A stretch of DNA of 64,000 bases from Streptomyces triculaminicus (lineage in GTDB: Bacteria; Actinomycetota; Actinomycetes; Streptomycetales; Streptomycetaceae), in NCBI RefSeq assembly GCF_017349075.1, contig NZ_JAFMOF010000003.1:62001-126000 (forward strand). The letters are read 5' to 3'. Below the pieces are notes generated by a model. That model was not told the DNA's origin, ran no database searches, and was given only the letters and a program-made list of their open reading frames with translations. The position numbers were made by a program, and so were the translations under genes. How positions within the stretch are numbered: position 1 is the first letter of the stretch; every line of letters begins with the position of its first letter. Positions 18,162-26,383 of the stretch are shown here, piece by piece.

Positions 18162-19496
18162 TCACGTGCAGTACTGCTGCTCCTTCCCGATCGACCGGTA
18201 CATGCAGTCGGCGTTCTCCAGCAGCTGCAGCACCGCGTCCCGGTTGCGCGCCGTCTCCCGGTCGATGACCTCGTCCGGCGGGTAGAAGCCGCCGGCGCCG
18301 GCGGACGACGGATACATCTCGAACGTGTAGGCGAAGATCTTCTGGTTGCCCCACAGCCAGTCGTCGATCGTGCCGTCCGTGATGTAGAGGTCGCTGGACT
18401 GCTCCGGCGTGTAGCCGTTGCTGCGGGCCATGGACGTGCCGACCTTCGCGAAGGCGTCGCGCTCGTCCTGGGTCATGCCCGCTGCGGTGTCGTCGTACGT
18501 CCAGCCGAACGGCCACAGCACGAGCTCGCTGTAGGTGTGGAAGTCGATGGCGGCCTTGATCTGCTGCTTGCCGCCCACGACCCGGGTGCGGACGAAGTCG
18601 GCGACGACCTTCACCTCGGGCGCCGACTCGGGACCGGAGCCGCGGTACGTCTCGGAGCCGGTGCTGCCGGAGGAGCCGCCGCAGCAGCCCCACTTGTAGT
18701 CCCAGTTGCGGTTGAGGTCGGTGCCCCGGGAGGACGAGCCGTTGTTGGGCTGGCGGTTCTTGCGCCAGCTGCGGTAGCTGCCGGAGGCGATGTCGTACTC
18801 GCCGCCGTCGGGGTTGAGGTCGGGCACGACCCAGATCACGCGGCTGTCCACCATCTTGGTGACGCGGTCGTCCTTGCCGTACTGCGAGCCGAACTCCTTG
18901 AGCAGGTAGAGCGCCATCTCCACGGTGAGGTGCTCGCGGGCGTGCTGGTGGGCGGTGAACAGCACCTCGGGCTTGGCGGCGGCCTTCGCGGGCGCCTTCG
19001 CGGCGTCGGCCGTCCCCGCGCCGCCCGCCGTCTTCGCACTGCCCGTGATCTTCACGGCGATGATGTCCCGGCCCTCGTAGGACTTGCCGATGACCTGCTT
19101 GCTCATCAGGGACGGGTAGGCGGCGACGTCCGCGTCGATCTCCGCCATGGCCTCCTTGTAGTTGTGGTACTTCGCGTCCGCGGGCGGGAAGTCGAACGGC
19201 GCGGGCTTCATGCCGTCGCTACGGTCCGGCGGCCCGGGCAGGACGCGCAGCGGGTAGCCCATCCGGCGGATCCGCTCGGCCTGGCCGGCGTCCGCGGTGA
19301 TCACGATCGAGTCCTTGCGCACGGCGTCGACGGATGCTCCGGTCGCGGCGACGGCGGTGCGCTGGGCGGCGGTGCGAGGGCCGGTGACCTCGTACTCGTG
19401 GACGCGCTCCCGGGCGTCCGGGCCCGGCGTGGTGTTCGAGGACGCGGGGGTGGCCACCGCGAGGGCGAGCAGACCGGCGATGGCGGCAGCCGTCAC
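18162..19496 (-). CDS. Secreted M14 family zinc carboxypeptidase (start region apparently frameshifted)
   Basis: The intact frame codes for an extracellular metallocarboxypeptidase. It has a propeptide, then the zinc motif HAREH (H-x-x-E), substrate Arg/Asn in SRGTDLNRNWDYKWG, the second zinc His in AAIDFHTYSELVLWPF, and the catalytic Glu in YTFEMYPS. Two Cys-Cys/Cys sites suggest disulfides. The best ribosome site (AGGAGG) and ATG are at 19536, but that ATG is out of frame. Removing one C from the C-run at about 19519-19531 would restore MRPPPRLRRPNGRVTAAAIA and a classic signal peptide. The start given is the in-frame GTG at 19496, which lacks a ribosome site. Confidence 0.8.
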   Translation of the reverse strand: MTAAAIAGLLALAVATPASSNTTPGPDARERVHEYEVTGPRTAAQRTAVAATGASVDAVRKDSIVITADAGQAERIRRMGYPLRVLPGPPDRSDGMKPAPFDFPPADAKYHNYKEAMAEIDADVAAYPSLMSKQVIGKSYEGRDIIAVKITGSAKTAGGAGTADAAKAPAKAAAKPEVLFTAHQHAREHLTVEMALYLLKEFGSQYGKDDRVTKMVDSRVIWVVPDLNPDGGEYDIASGSYRSWRKNRQPNNGSSSRGTDLNRNWDYKWGCCGGSSGSTGSETYRGSGPESAPEVKVVADFVRTRVVGGKQQIKAAIDFHTYSELVLWPFGWTYDDTAAGMTQDERDAFAKVGTSMARSNGYTPEQSSDLYITDGTIDDWLWGNQKIFAYTFEMYPSSAGAGGFYPPDEVIDRETARNRDAVLQLLENADCMYRSIGKEQQYCT

Positions 19497-19749
19497 TCTG
19501 CCGTTCGGCCTGCGGAGTCGGGGGTGGGGGTCGCATGAGACCTCCTGAGGGGTCCGTTCGTGCGACGAATGAGGGGGGTGAGCCTCACCAGTGTTCGATT
19601 GCTGACATGGACCGGTCAATAGCTGCCGGATGGGTGAATCAGGCCAACTTCCCCCTCACTTCAGACCGGTTGATTGCCGCGCGGCCCCACCAACCCCACA
19701 ATGCACACGTCAAAACAGACGAGCATGTGATCTGAGAGGACCACCCCCC

Positions 19750-20703
19750 ATGAGACGACCTCTCGTCGGTGCGCTCACGACGCTGCTGCTCGCCGGTGCC
19801 GGCGTCGCGGGCGCCGGCACCGCCACGGCCGCCACCCCGCAGGGCGACTCCCCGGCCGCGCCCGCCAAGGCCGCGCCCGCGTCCGCCCAGGCTGCGTCCG
19901 CCCAGGCCGTGTCCGCCACGGGTCCCGCCGCCGCCACGAAGCCCAAGGCCGTCGACTTCGCCGGCACCGTCGCGCTCAGCAACTGTTCCGGCTCGCTGAT
20001 CCGGCTCCCCGGCTCGGGCGACAACGACCCCGCGCTGGTGCTCAGCAACGGCCACTGCCTCGAGACCGGTATGCCCGGCGCCGGCGAGGTCATCACGGAC
20101 CAGCCCTCCAGTCGCACGTTCAGCCTGCTCAACTCGACCGCGGGCAAGGTCGCCACGCTGCGCGCGACCAAGGTCTCGTACGCCACGATGACCGACACCG
20201 ACATCTCCCTGTACGAGCTGAACACCACGTACGCCAGGATCAAGCAGCAGTACGGCATCAACGCGCTCAGCCTGTCGGCCGACCACCCGACGGCCGGGAC
20301 GGCCATCAAGGTCGTCTCCGGCTACTGGAAGCGGATCTACTCCTGCAACGCCGACGGATTCGTCCACGAGCTCCGCGAGGGCGACTGGACCTGGAAGGAC
20401 TCGCTCCGCTACACCCCGTCCTGCAACACCATAGGCGGCACCTCCGGTTCGCCCGTCGTGGACGCGAACACCGGAAAGGTCGTCGCCGTCAACAACACGG
20501 GCAACGAGAGCGGCGAGCGCTGCACGATGAACAACCCGTGCGAGGTGGACGAGAACGGCCAGGTCACGGTCCGCAAGGGCATCAACTACGCCCAGCAGAC
20601 CTACGGCATCGCCAAGTGCTTCGCCGCCGGCAACAAGCTCGACCTGGACCTGCCGGGCTGCGAGCTGCCGCGGCCGACGGAGGAGGAGGCCCCGCTCGGC
20701 TGA
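19750..20703 (+). CDS. Secreted trypsin-like (S1 family) serine protease
   Basis: A 317-residue protein with a Sec signal peptide (MRRPLVGALTTLLLAGAGVA, cleavage near ATA-A) and an Ala/Pro/Ser linker. The catalytic triad is readable: His in LSNGHCLE, Asp in TDTDISLYEL, Ser in GGTSGSPVV. Cysteines pair around the NC..GHC region and CNAD..SCNT. It should be an exported protease that degrades extracellular protein. ATG 19750 follows GAGAGGACC. It is divergent from the M14 carboxypeptidase across about 210 bases, so the two exported peptidases may share control. Confidence 0.88.
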   Translation: MRRPLVGALTTLLLAGAGVAGAGTATAATPQGDSPAAPAKAAPASAQAASAQAVSATGPAAATKPKAVDFAGTVALSNCSGSLIRLPGSGDNDPALVLSNGHCLETGMPGAGEVITDQPSSRTFSLLNSTAGKVATLRATKVSYATMTDTDISLYELNTTYARIKQQYGINALSLSADHPTAGTAIKVVSGYWKRIYSCNADGFVHELREGDWTWKDSLRYTPSCNTIGGTSGSPVVDANTGKVVAVNNTGNESGERCTMNNPCEVDENGQVTVRKGINYAQQTYGIAKCFAAGNKLDLDLPGCELPRPTEEEAPLG

Positions 20704-20733
20704 ACCCTCCGCTGAGCTGAAGCCCTTCGCCCT

Positions 20734-20772
20734 GGTCGCCGGGCGGGCCGTCCCCGTGCCCGCCCGGCGACC
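20734..20772 (+). terminator. Hairpin terminator after S1 protease gene
   Basis: GGTCGCCGGGCGGG (20734-20747) and CCCGCCCGGCGACC (20759-20772) form a perfect 14-bp stem with an 11-base loop, 31 bases after the stop. Confidence 0.75.
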
Positions 20773-21032
20773 GGAGCGTGTGCACACGTCCGGTAACGGG
20801 TACGCGCGCGTGCACCCCGGATGGCCGGATCCGTCCCCGCGGGCTTGAACGCTCCGCGGTGCGCGCCCTCCCGTCAAGGGCCGCCGGGCCCCGCCACCGG
20901 CTCGTGGGGCAAAGACCGAAGTACGGTTCTCAGCCGCTCCATTCGTGGATAAAGTGCGGAGGCGCCAGCACAGGGCAGTATCGATCTGCGACCGCCGGAG
21001 CCCCCGCGGCCGGAGTGAACGGGGAAGCCGAC
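20773..21032 (+). promoter_or_regulatory. Non-coding region upstream of the Tad locus
   Basis: 260 bases with no convincing gene. It holds a perfect 12-base palindrome CGTGTGCACACG (20777-20788) and, further down, GTGGATAAAGT (20946-20956), which could include a -10 element. The first Tad-locus gene starts at 21033 behind GGGGAAG. A promoter here is inferred from the layout only. Confidence 0.35.
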
Positions 21033-21920
21033 GTGCCGATTGCGATAGCGGTCACCAGCTCCGACCTGGTGCTGCCACCGCCCGGCGGGCCCGTTCCCAC
21101 CGCCGCGGTGCTCCAGCCGCCCGAGGCCCAGCCGCTGGAGGACGCCGTCGCCCAGGCCGGCGCCCTGCTCGAGCGGTGCGGCCATCTCGTGGTGCTCTAC
21201 CCCGACTCGCTCGCCGTGGCGTACGTCCATCGCCTGCACGCCGTGCGCTCGGTCCTGGAGAGCGACCGCGTCGCCCTCCTGCCCGTGGCCCTGCCACCGC
21301 TGTCGGTGGGCGTACTGGCCCGCCAGTTACGGCAGTTGTCGGTCTCCGACCTCACCCCCGGCGTGCTCGCCTGCGCCGCCCGGCTGCTCGCCCACTACAT
21401 CTACGCCGGCGCCCAGCTGGCGTCCGTCGCCCGGCTCGACCGGGTCGACGTGGGGCTCGGCGCGCACGTCGCCTCGCTCCTGCCGGGCGCCCGCTTCGGC
21501 GTCGTGGTCAACCCGGCGCCGCAGGTCGTCCGGGTCGGCGCCGGCGAGCTGCCCGCCGGGCCCGGCTTCGCCACCCGCATGACCGTCGCCCGCTCCAGAC
21601 CCCGCGCGACGGAGGACTGGGTCACCGACGCCGTCGCCCCGCACTGGCGGGTCCAGGGCGTCCAGGAGATCCTTCCGCTGCCCGCCGAGTCCAGACGCTG
21701 GTGGGGCACCCCGCGGGCCGTCGAGTTCGCCGCCGCCATCCCCGACCCCTCCGTGCTCTACCAGCTCGTCGCCTCCGTGCGCCGGGAGGAGTGCCACTGG
21801 TGCGGCCTCGAACTCATCGGTGACCGCTGCGGGTTCTGCGCCGCACCCGTGCAGCGCGGCGAGGGCGACCGCGCCATCGGACCGCCCGGCGCCCCCGAGC
21901 GGGCCCCGGCCGGCCGCTGA
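21033..21920 (+). CDS. Tad-locus leading gene, protein with C-terminal zinc ribbon
   Basis: A 295-residue soluble protein starting at GTG 21033. Most of it is an Ala/Leu/Val-rich alpha/beta domain without recognisable catalytic motif. The end has CHWC (about residue 262) and CGFC (about 278), a four-cysteine zinc ribbon. It precedes the CpaB gene by 102 bases and is the first gene of the pilus locus, so an accessory or regulatory role in pilus assembly is inferred. A TTA leucine codon lies at 21327-21329, predicting dependence on the bldA tRNA. Confidence 0.65.
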   Translation: MPIAIAVTSSDLVLPPPGGPVPTAAVLQPPEAQPLEDAVAQAGALLERCGHLVVLYPDSLAVAYVHRLHAVRSVLESDRVALLPVALPPLSVGVLARQLRQLSVSDLTPGVLACAARLLAHYIYAGAQLASVARLDRVDVGLGAHVASLLPGARFGVVVNPAPQVVRVGAGELPAGPGFATRMTVARSRPRATEDWVTDAVAPHWRVQGVQEILPLPAESRRWWGTPRAVEFAAAIPDPSVLYQLVASVRREECHWCGLELIGDRCGFCAAPVQRGEGDRAIGPPGAPERAPAGR

Positions 21921-22022
21921 ACCGGCGGCACGCCCCGCAGGCCCCACCTGCCGAAACATGCTGAACATGCCGAACATCCGCCATAGCCCCCGAACGAGGC
22001 CCCGAACGAGGTTCGTCGTCCC

Positions 22023-22745
22023 ATGAATTCACGTCAGCGCCGTGGGATCGTCCTGCTGCTCCTGTCGGTCCTCTGTGCCCTCGGCGCGTTCGCCGGAGTG
22101 TTCTCGGTCATCGAGGACGCCGAGTCCAAGGTCGGCCCCGAGGTCACCGCCTACCGGCTGAAGGCCGACGTCCCCGCCTACCGGGACCTGGAGACCGACG
22201 AGTTCGAGAGGATCTCCATGCCCAGGCGCTGGCTCCCCTCCACCGCCGTCACCGACCTCGCCGCCGTGCGCGGCAAGATCGCCGTCACCCCGCTGCGCAA
22301 GGGATCCCTGCTGCAGAAGGACATGGTCGTCGCCCGTCCGGCGCTCGCCCCCGGCCAGCAGGAGATCGCCATCATGATCGACGCGGCCACCGGGGTCGCC
22401 GGCAAGATCCTGCCGGGTTCGAGGGTCAACATCTACGCCACCTTCGACGCCAAGGAGCAGGGCGCGAAGCCCGTCTCCAAGGTGATCGTCAGCGGCGCCC
22501 GGGTCATCGACGTCGGCCGGCTCACACCCCTCAAACGGGACGGCGACAGCCGCGGCGGCGCCACCACCACCCGGCAGGCCGGCGAGGCCGTGCCGATCAC
22601 CTTCGCGCTGGGCACCAAGGACGCCCAACGCGTGGCGTACGCCGAGTCGTTCGCCTCCCGCGTCCGGCTCGCCCTCGTCGCCCCCGGCGGCGAGGAGAGC
22701 GTGGCCGGGGGCGACCGCACATACACCCTCGACGGCGACAAGTAG
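22023..22745 (+). CDS. cpaB: Flp pilus assembly protein CpaB/RcpC (SAF domain)
   Basis: A 240-residue protein with one N-terminal membrane helix (residues about 8-28), then a SAF-like domain (VPAYRDLETDEFERISMPRR, ending with KIAVTPLRKGSLLQKDMV) and an RcpC-type beta domain. In Tad systems CpaB/RcpC is an extracytoplasmic scaffold of the pilus machine. The ATG directly follows the TTCGTCGTCCC stretch, with no strong ribosome site. It heads the core pilus genes. Confidence 0.8.
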   Translation: MNSRQRRGIVLLLLSVLCALGAFAGVFSVIEDAESKVGPEVTAYRLKADVPAYRDLETDEFERISMPRRWLPSTAVTDLAAVRGKIAVTPLRKGSLLQKDMVVARPALAPGQQEIAIMIDAATGVAGKILPGSRVNIYATFDAKEQGAKPVSKVIVSGARVIDVGRLTPLKRDGDSRGGATTTRQAGEAVPITFALGTKDAQRVAYAESFASRVRLALVAPGGEESVAGGDRTYTLDGDK

Positions 22746-22826
22746 CCCGTACGCCGGCAGCGGCGGATCCCCGGAGGAGCCCAACGGAATGGCCCAGCGG
22801 TTGTTGTGGATGGAGGCAGGCCCACG

Positions 22827-24500
22827 GTGACGATCAGAATCCTCCCGGCCGTCGGCGACCCGGACGCCGCCCGCGCCGTCGGCGGGCTGCTCGGCAGACT
22901 CCCCGGCGCCGAGCCCCTGCGGGCCGTCGGCGACTCGACCCGCCTGCTGGACACGCTCGCCGTGCTGGCGGCCGCCTCGGTCGACGAACTGCCCGAGGTC
23001 GTCCTCGTCCACGAGCGCCTCGGGCCCGTCCCCGCCCTCGAGCTCATCCGGGACATCGCCCTGCGCTTCCCCGCCACCGGCGTCATCCTGCTCAGCGCCG
23101 AGGCCGGCCCCGCGCTGTACGCCGCCGCCATGGACTGCGGCGCGCGCGGCCTGGCCGCGCTGCCGCCGTCGTACGAGGAGCTGGCCGCCCGCGTCCAGGC
23201 CGCCGCGCAGTGGGCCACGGGCGTCCGCCGCCACCTGGGCGCCGCGGACGACGGCCCGGCGGCGGGCGGCGGCGGGGCGGGCGGCCGGCTCGTCGCGGTC
23301 GTCGGCGCCAAGGGCGGGGTCGGCACGACCGTCACCGCCGTGCAGCTGGCCCTCGCCGCCCGCGCCGCCGGGCGCAGCGTCGCCCTGGCCGACCTCGACC
23401 TGCAGTCCGGTGACGTCGCCTCCTACCTGGACGTGCAGTTCCGGCGGTCGGTGGCCGACCTGGCGGGCATCAGCGACATCTCGCCGCGCGTGCTGCGGGA
23501 CGCCGTCTTCCCGCACCCCACCGGCCTCGGGCTGCTGCTGGCCCCGGCGGAGGGCGAGCGCGGCGAGGAGGTCGGCGACCTCGCCTCCCGGCAGATCGCC
23601 GCCGCCCTGCGTGGCCGGTACGAGGTCGTGGTCGTCGACTGCGGCACGCAGATCACGGCCGCCGGCGCCGCCGTGATCGAGACGGCGGACGTGGCGTTAC
23701 TGGTCACGACGCCGGACGTGGTGTCCGTACGGGCGGCCAAGCGCATGGTCCGGATGTGGGAGCGGCTGCAGATCCGCAAGGCCGAGGAGACGACGACCGT
23801 GGTCAACCGCCACACCCGCAACGCCGAGATCCAGCCGGCGCTCGTCGCCCGCACCACGGGCACCCGGGCCGCCCGGACCACGGTCCCGGCCGGCTACAAG
23901 GAACTGCAGAGCGCCGTGGACTCCGGCCGGATGCAGGACCTGGACGCCCGCTCCGGCGTCCGGCAGGCGCTGTGGGCGCTGGCCGGCGAACTGGGCCTGG
24001 CCGCGCCGGCGACCGGCGGCCGGGCCCTGCGCGGCGGGGCGCCCGGCGCCCACGCGGGACGCCGCCGGGCCATAGGGGGCGGCGGCGGTACGGGCCCGGA
24101 CCAGCTGGCGCCCGTACCCAGCGGCTCGCTCCTGCCGATGAGCCGCTTCCGCCGGCGCGGGGGTGGCGACCGCGGTCAGATGGCGGTGGAGTTCGCGGGC
24201 ATCGTGCCGCTGATCCTGGTGGCGCTGGCGGTCGTCTGGCAGTGCGTCCTGGTCGGCTACTCCTTCTCGCTGGCCGGCCACGCCGCCGACAAGGCCGCGC
24301 GGGCGGGCGCGGTGGGCCGCGACTGCGCGGCCGCCGCCCGCTCGGACCTGCCGGGCGCCTGGCGCGGCGAGCCGCGCTGCGGGCCGGACGGGGCGGTGTA
24401 CCGGGCGAGCGTGCGCCTGCGGGTGCCCGTGCTCTTCCCCGGGTCGGTCGACTGGCCGTGGCCGGTGGAGAGTACGGCCGGCGTGGCGCGGGAGGACTGA
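22827..24500 (+). CDS. CpaE-type ATPase fused to a TadE-like minor pilin
   Basis: A 557-residue fusion. Residues 1-130 resemble a degenerate response-regulator receiver, as in CpaE. Residues 155-400 are a MinD/ParA-like ATPase with deviant Walker A GAKGGVGTT (160-168) and LADLDLQSGD. After a Gly/Ala/Arg linker, residues 449-470 form a prepilin-like segment (RG-QMAVEFAG) with one membrane helix, then a TadE-like domain. G450 followed by E at +5 fits the prepilin peptidase site, so cleavage would free a 107-residue pseudopilin. An in-frame ATG at 24138 (MSRFRRRGGG) may be the start of a formerly separate gene. GTG 22827 follows GGAGG. A TTA codon lies at 23697-23699. Confidence 0.85.
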   Translation: MTIRILPAVGDPDAARAVGGLLGRLPGAEPLRAVGDSTRLLDTLAVLAAASVDELPEVVLVHERLGPVPALELIRDIALRFPATGVILLSAEAGPALYAAAMDCGARGLAALPPSYEELAARVQAAAQWATGVRRHLGAADDGPAAGGGGAGGRLVAVVGAKGGVGTTVTAVQLALAARAAGRSVALADLDLQSGDVASYLDVQFRRSVADLAGISDISPRVLRDAVFPHPTGLGLLLAPAEGERGEEVGDLASRQIAAALRGRYEVVVVDCGTQITAAGAAVIETADVALLVTTPDVVSVRAAKRMVRMWERLQIRKAEETTTVVNRHTRNAEIQPALVARTTGTRAARTTVPAGYKELQSAVDSGRMQDLDARSGVRQALWALAGELGLAAPATGGRALRGGAPGAHAGRRRAIGGGGGTGPDQLAPVPSGSLLPMSRFRRRGGGDRGQMAVEFAGIVPLILVALAVVWQCVLVGYSFSLAGHAADKAARAGAVGRDCAAAARSDLPGAWRGEPRCGPDGAVYRASVRLRVPVLFPGSVDWPWPVESTAGVARED

Positions 24501-24503
24501 GGG

Positions 24504-25022
24504 GTGGCGACGGCGGCGACGCGTCCGGCCCGGCCCCGCGGGCCCGTGACGGCCCGGTGCGGGCCGCCCGAGCGCGCGGCCGCGGGCACCGCGTACAGCG
24601 AGGGGCCGGGCACCGGGCGCGGCAGGGGGCGCGGTGGTGGGAAGCGGCGCGCGGACGGCGGCTCGGCCTCGGTGGAGTTCCTCGGGTTCCTTCCGCTGCT
24701 GCTCCTGGTCGGCCTCGCGGCGGTCCATCTCGGCCTCGCCGCGTTCGCCGCGCAACAGGCGGGTACGGGCGCCCGCGCGGCGGCCCGTACCGCCACGCTC
24801 GACGTGCCCGGAGCGACCCCCGCCGGGGCCGGCGGGGCGGCCATGACCGGCTGGGTGGCGTCCCGCGCGGGGGTCGACGCGCCCCGGTGCGGCGGCGGAG
24901 CGGGCGAGGTCACCGCCACCGTGACCGTGGACGTCCCCCCGCTCCTGCCCGGCACCGGGTTCACGGTGACCCGGCGCGCCACCATGCCCTGCCCGGCGGA
25001 GCCGGTGGGGGCCGCCCGATGA
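24504..25022 (+). CDS. TadE-like pilus assembly protein (pseudopilin)
   Basis: A 172-residue protein with GTG start 3 bases after the previous stop. A long basic N-terminal leader (about 53 residues, RGRGRGGGKRRADG) precedes a prepilin peptidase site, G53 followed by SASVE. A hydrophobic helix (FLGFLPLLLLVGLAAVHLGL) and a periplasm-type domain follow. It should be a second minor pilin, inserted in the membrane and processed by the TadV/CpaA peptidase. Its stop overlaps the CpaF start (ATGA). Confidence 0.8.
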   Translation: MATAATRPARPRGPVTARCGPPERAAAGTAYSEGPGTGRGRGRGGGKRRADGGSASVEFLGFLPLLLLVGLAAVHLGLAAFAAQQAGTGARAAARTATLDVPGATPAGAGGAAMTGWVASRAGVDAPRCGGGAGEVTATVTVDVPPLLPGTGFTVTRRATMPCPAEPVGAAR

Positions 25023-26377
25023 GCCTGCGCGACCGCATCGTCGCCCCCGAGGCGCGGCCCGACGGCCGCGAGCCCGGCCACCTCGTGCCGGTCTACCGGG
25101 CGAAGCTGCTGGAGGAGATCGACCTCGCCGAGATGTCGGCGCTGGCCGCCGGCGAGCGCCGCGGCCGCCTCGAGCGGGTGCTCGGCCACATCATCAGCCG
25201 CGAGGGGCCGGTGCTCTCGACCGCCGAGCGCGACAGCCTCATCCGCCGGGTGGTCGACGAGGCGCTGGGCCTGGGGGTGCTCGAACCCCTCCTCGAGGAC
25301 CCGTCCGTCACCGAGATCATGGTCAACGGCCCGGACCAGATCTTCGTCGAGCGGGCCGGCCGGGTGGAGCCGGTGCCCGTGCGCTTCGCCTCCCACGAGC
25401 AGCTGATGCAGACCATCGAACGCATCGTCTCCACCGTCAACCGCCGCGTGGACGAGTCGAATCCGATGGTGGACGCCCGCCTGCCGAGCGGCGAACGCGT
25501 CAACGTGATCATCCCGCCGCTCGCCCTGAACGGCGCGACCCTGACGATCCGGCGCTTCCCCCGCGCGTACACCCTGCGCGAGCTGATCGGCATGGGGACG
25601 CTCGACGAGCACATGCTGATGCTGCTCGGGGCGCTGGTGCGGGCGAAGTTCAACGTGGTGGTCTCGGGGCCGACGGGCGCGGGCAAGACGACGCTGCTCA
25701 ACGCCCTGTCCGGGCTGATCCCGGACGGGGAGCGCATCATCACCGTCGAGGACGCGGCCGAGCTGCAGCTGCAGCAGTCGCACGTCATCCGTCTGGAGTC
25801 GCGGCCCCCCAACGTCGAGGGCAAGGGCCGCATCACCATTCGCGACCTGGTCCGCAACTCCCTGCGCATGCGCCCCGACCGCATCATCGTCGGCGAGGTG
25901 CGCGGCGGCGAGACCCTGGACATGCTGCAGGCCATGTCCACGGGCCACGACGGTTCGCTGGCGACCGTGCACGCCAACAGCGCCGAGGACGCGCTGCTGC
26001 GGCTGCGGACGCTGGCGTCGATGTCGGAGGTCCGTATCCCCTACGAGGCGCTGCGCGACCAGATCGACAGCGCCGTCGACTGTCTGGTCCAGCTCGCCCG
26101 GCACGCCGACGGCACCCGGCGCGTCGCGGAGATCGCCCTGCTGTCCCCGGAGGCGTACGGCGAGGACCGGGGCGAGGGGTACCGGCTCGCCACCGTCTCC
26201 CGCTTCGACGCCGCGCCGATGGGCGCCGACCGCGTCGTGCGCGGCGCCTTCACTCACTTCCCGCTCCCCGGACGCGCCGCCGAGCGGCTGCGCCTGGCCA
26301 ACGAATCCGTACCGGCCGCCTACGGCGTCGCGGCGCTCCCCGGCGAACTCCACACCCGCCACACCGGACAGAGGTAG
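25019..26377 (+). CDS. cpaF: Flp pilus secretion ATPase CpaF/TadA
   Basis: A 452-residue PilB/VirB11-family ATPase that powers pilin export from the cytoplasmic side. Walker A is GPTGAGKTT (217-225); the Asp box ITVEDAAELQ, Walker B DRIIVGEVRGGE, the His box MSTGHDGSLATVHAN and the N-terminal ALGLGVLEPLLEDPSVTEIM are all present. ATG 25019 overlaps the TadE stop (ATGA), indicating translational coupling. TadB follows after 6 bases. Confidence 0.93.
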   Translation: MSLRDRIVAPEARPDGREPGHLVPVYRAKLLEEIDLAEMSALAAGERRGRLERVLGHIISREGPVLSTAERDSLIRRVVDEALGLGVLEPLLEDPSVTEIMVNGPDQIFVERAGRVEPVPVRFASHEQLMQTIERIVSTVNRRVDESNPMVDARLPSGERVNVIIPPLALNGATLTIRRFPRAYTLRELIGMGTLDEHMLMLLGALVRAKFNVVVSGPTGAGKTTLLNALSGLIPDGERIITVEDAAELQLQQSHVIRLESRPPNVEGKGRITIRDLVRNSLRMRPDRIIVGEVRGGETLDMLQAMSTGHDGSLATVHANSAEDALLRLRTLASMSEVRIPYEALRDQIDSAVDCLVQLARHADGTRRVAEIALLSPEAYGEDRGEGYRLATVSRFDAAPMGADRVVRGAFTHFPLPGRAAERLRLANESVPAAYGVAALPGELHTRHTGQR

Positions 26378-26383
26378 CCGCAC

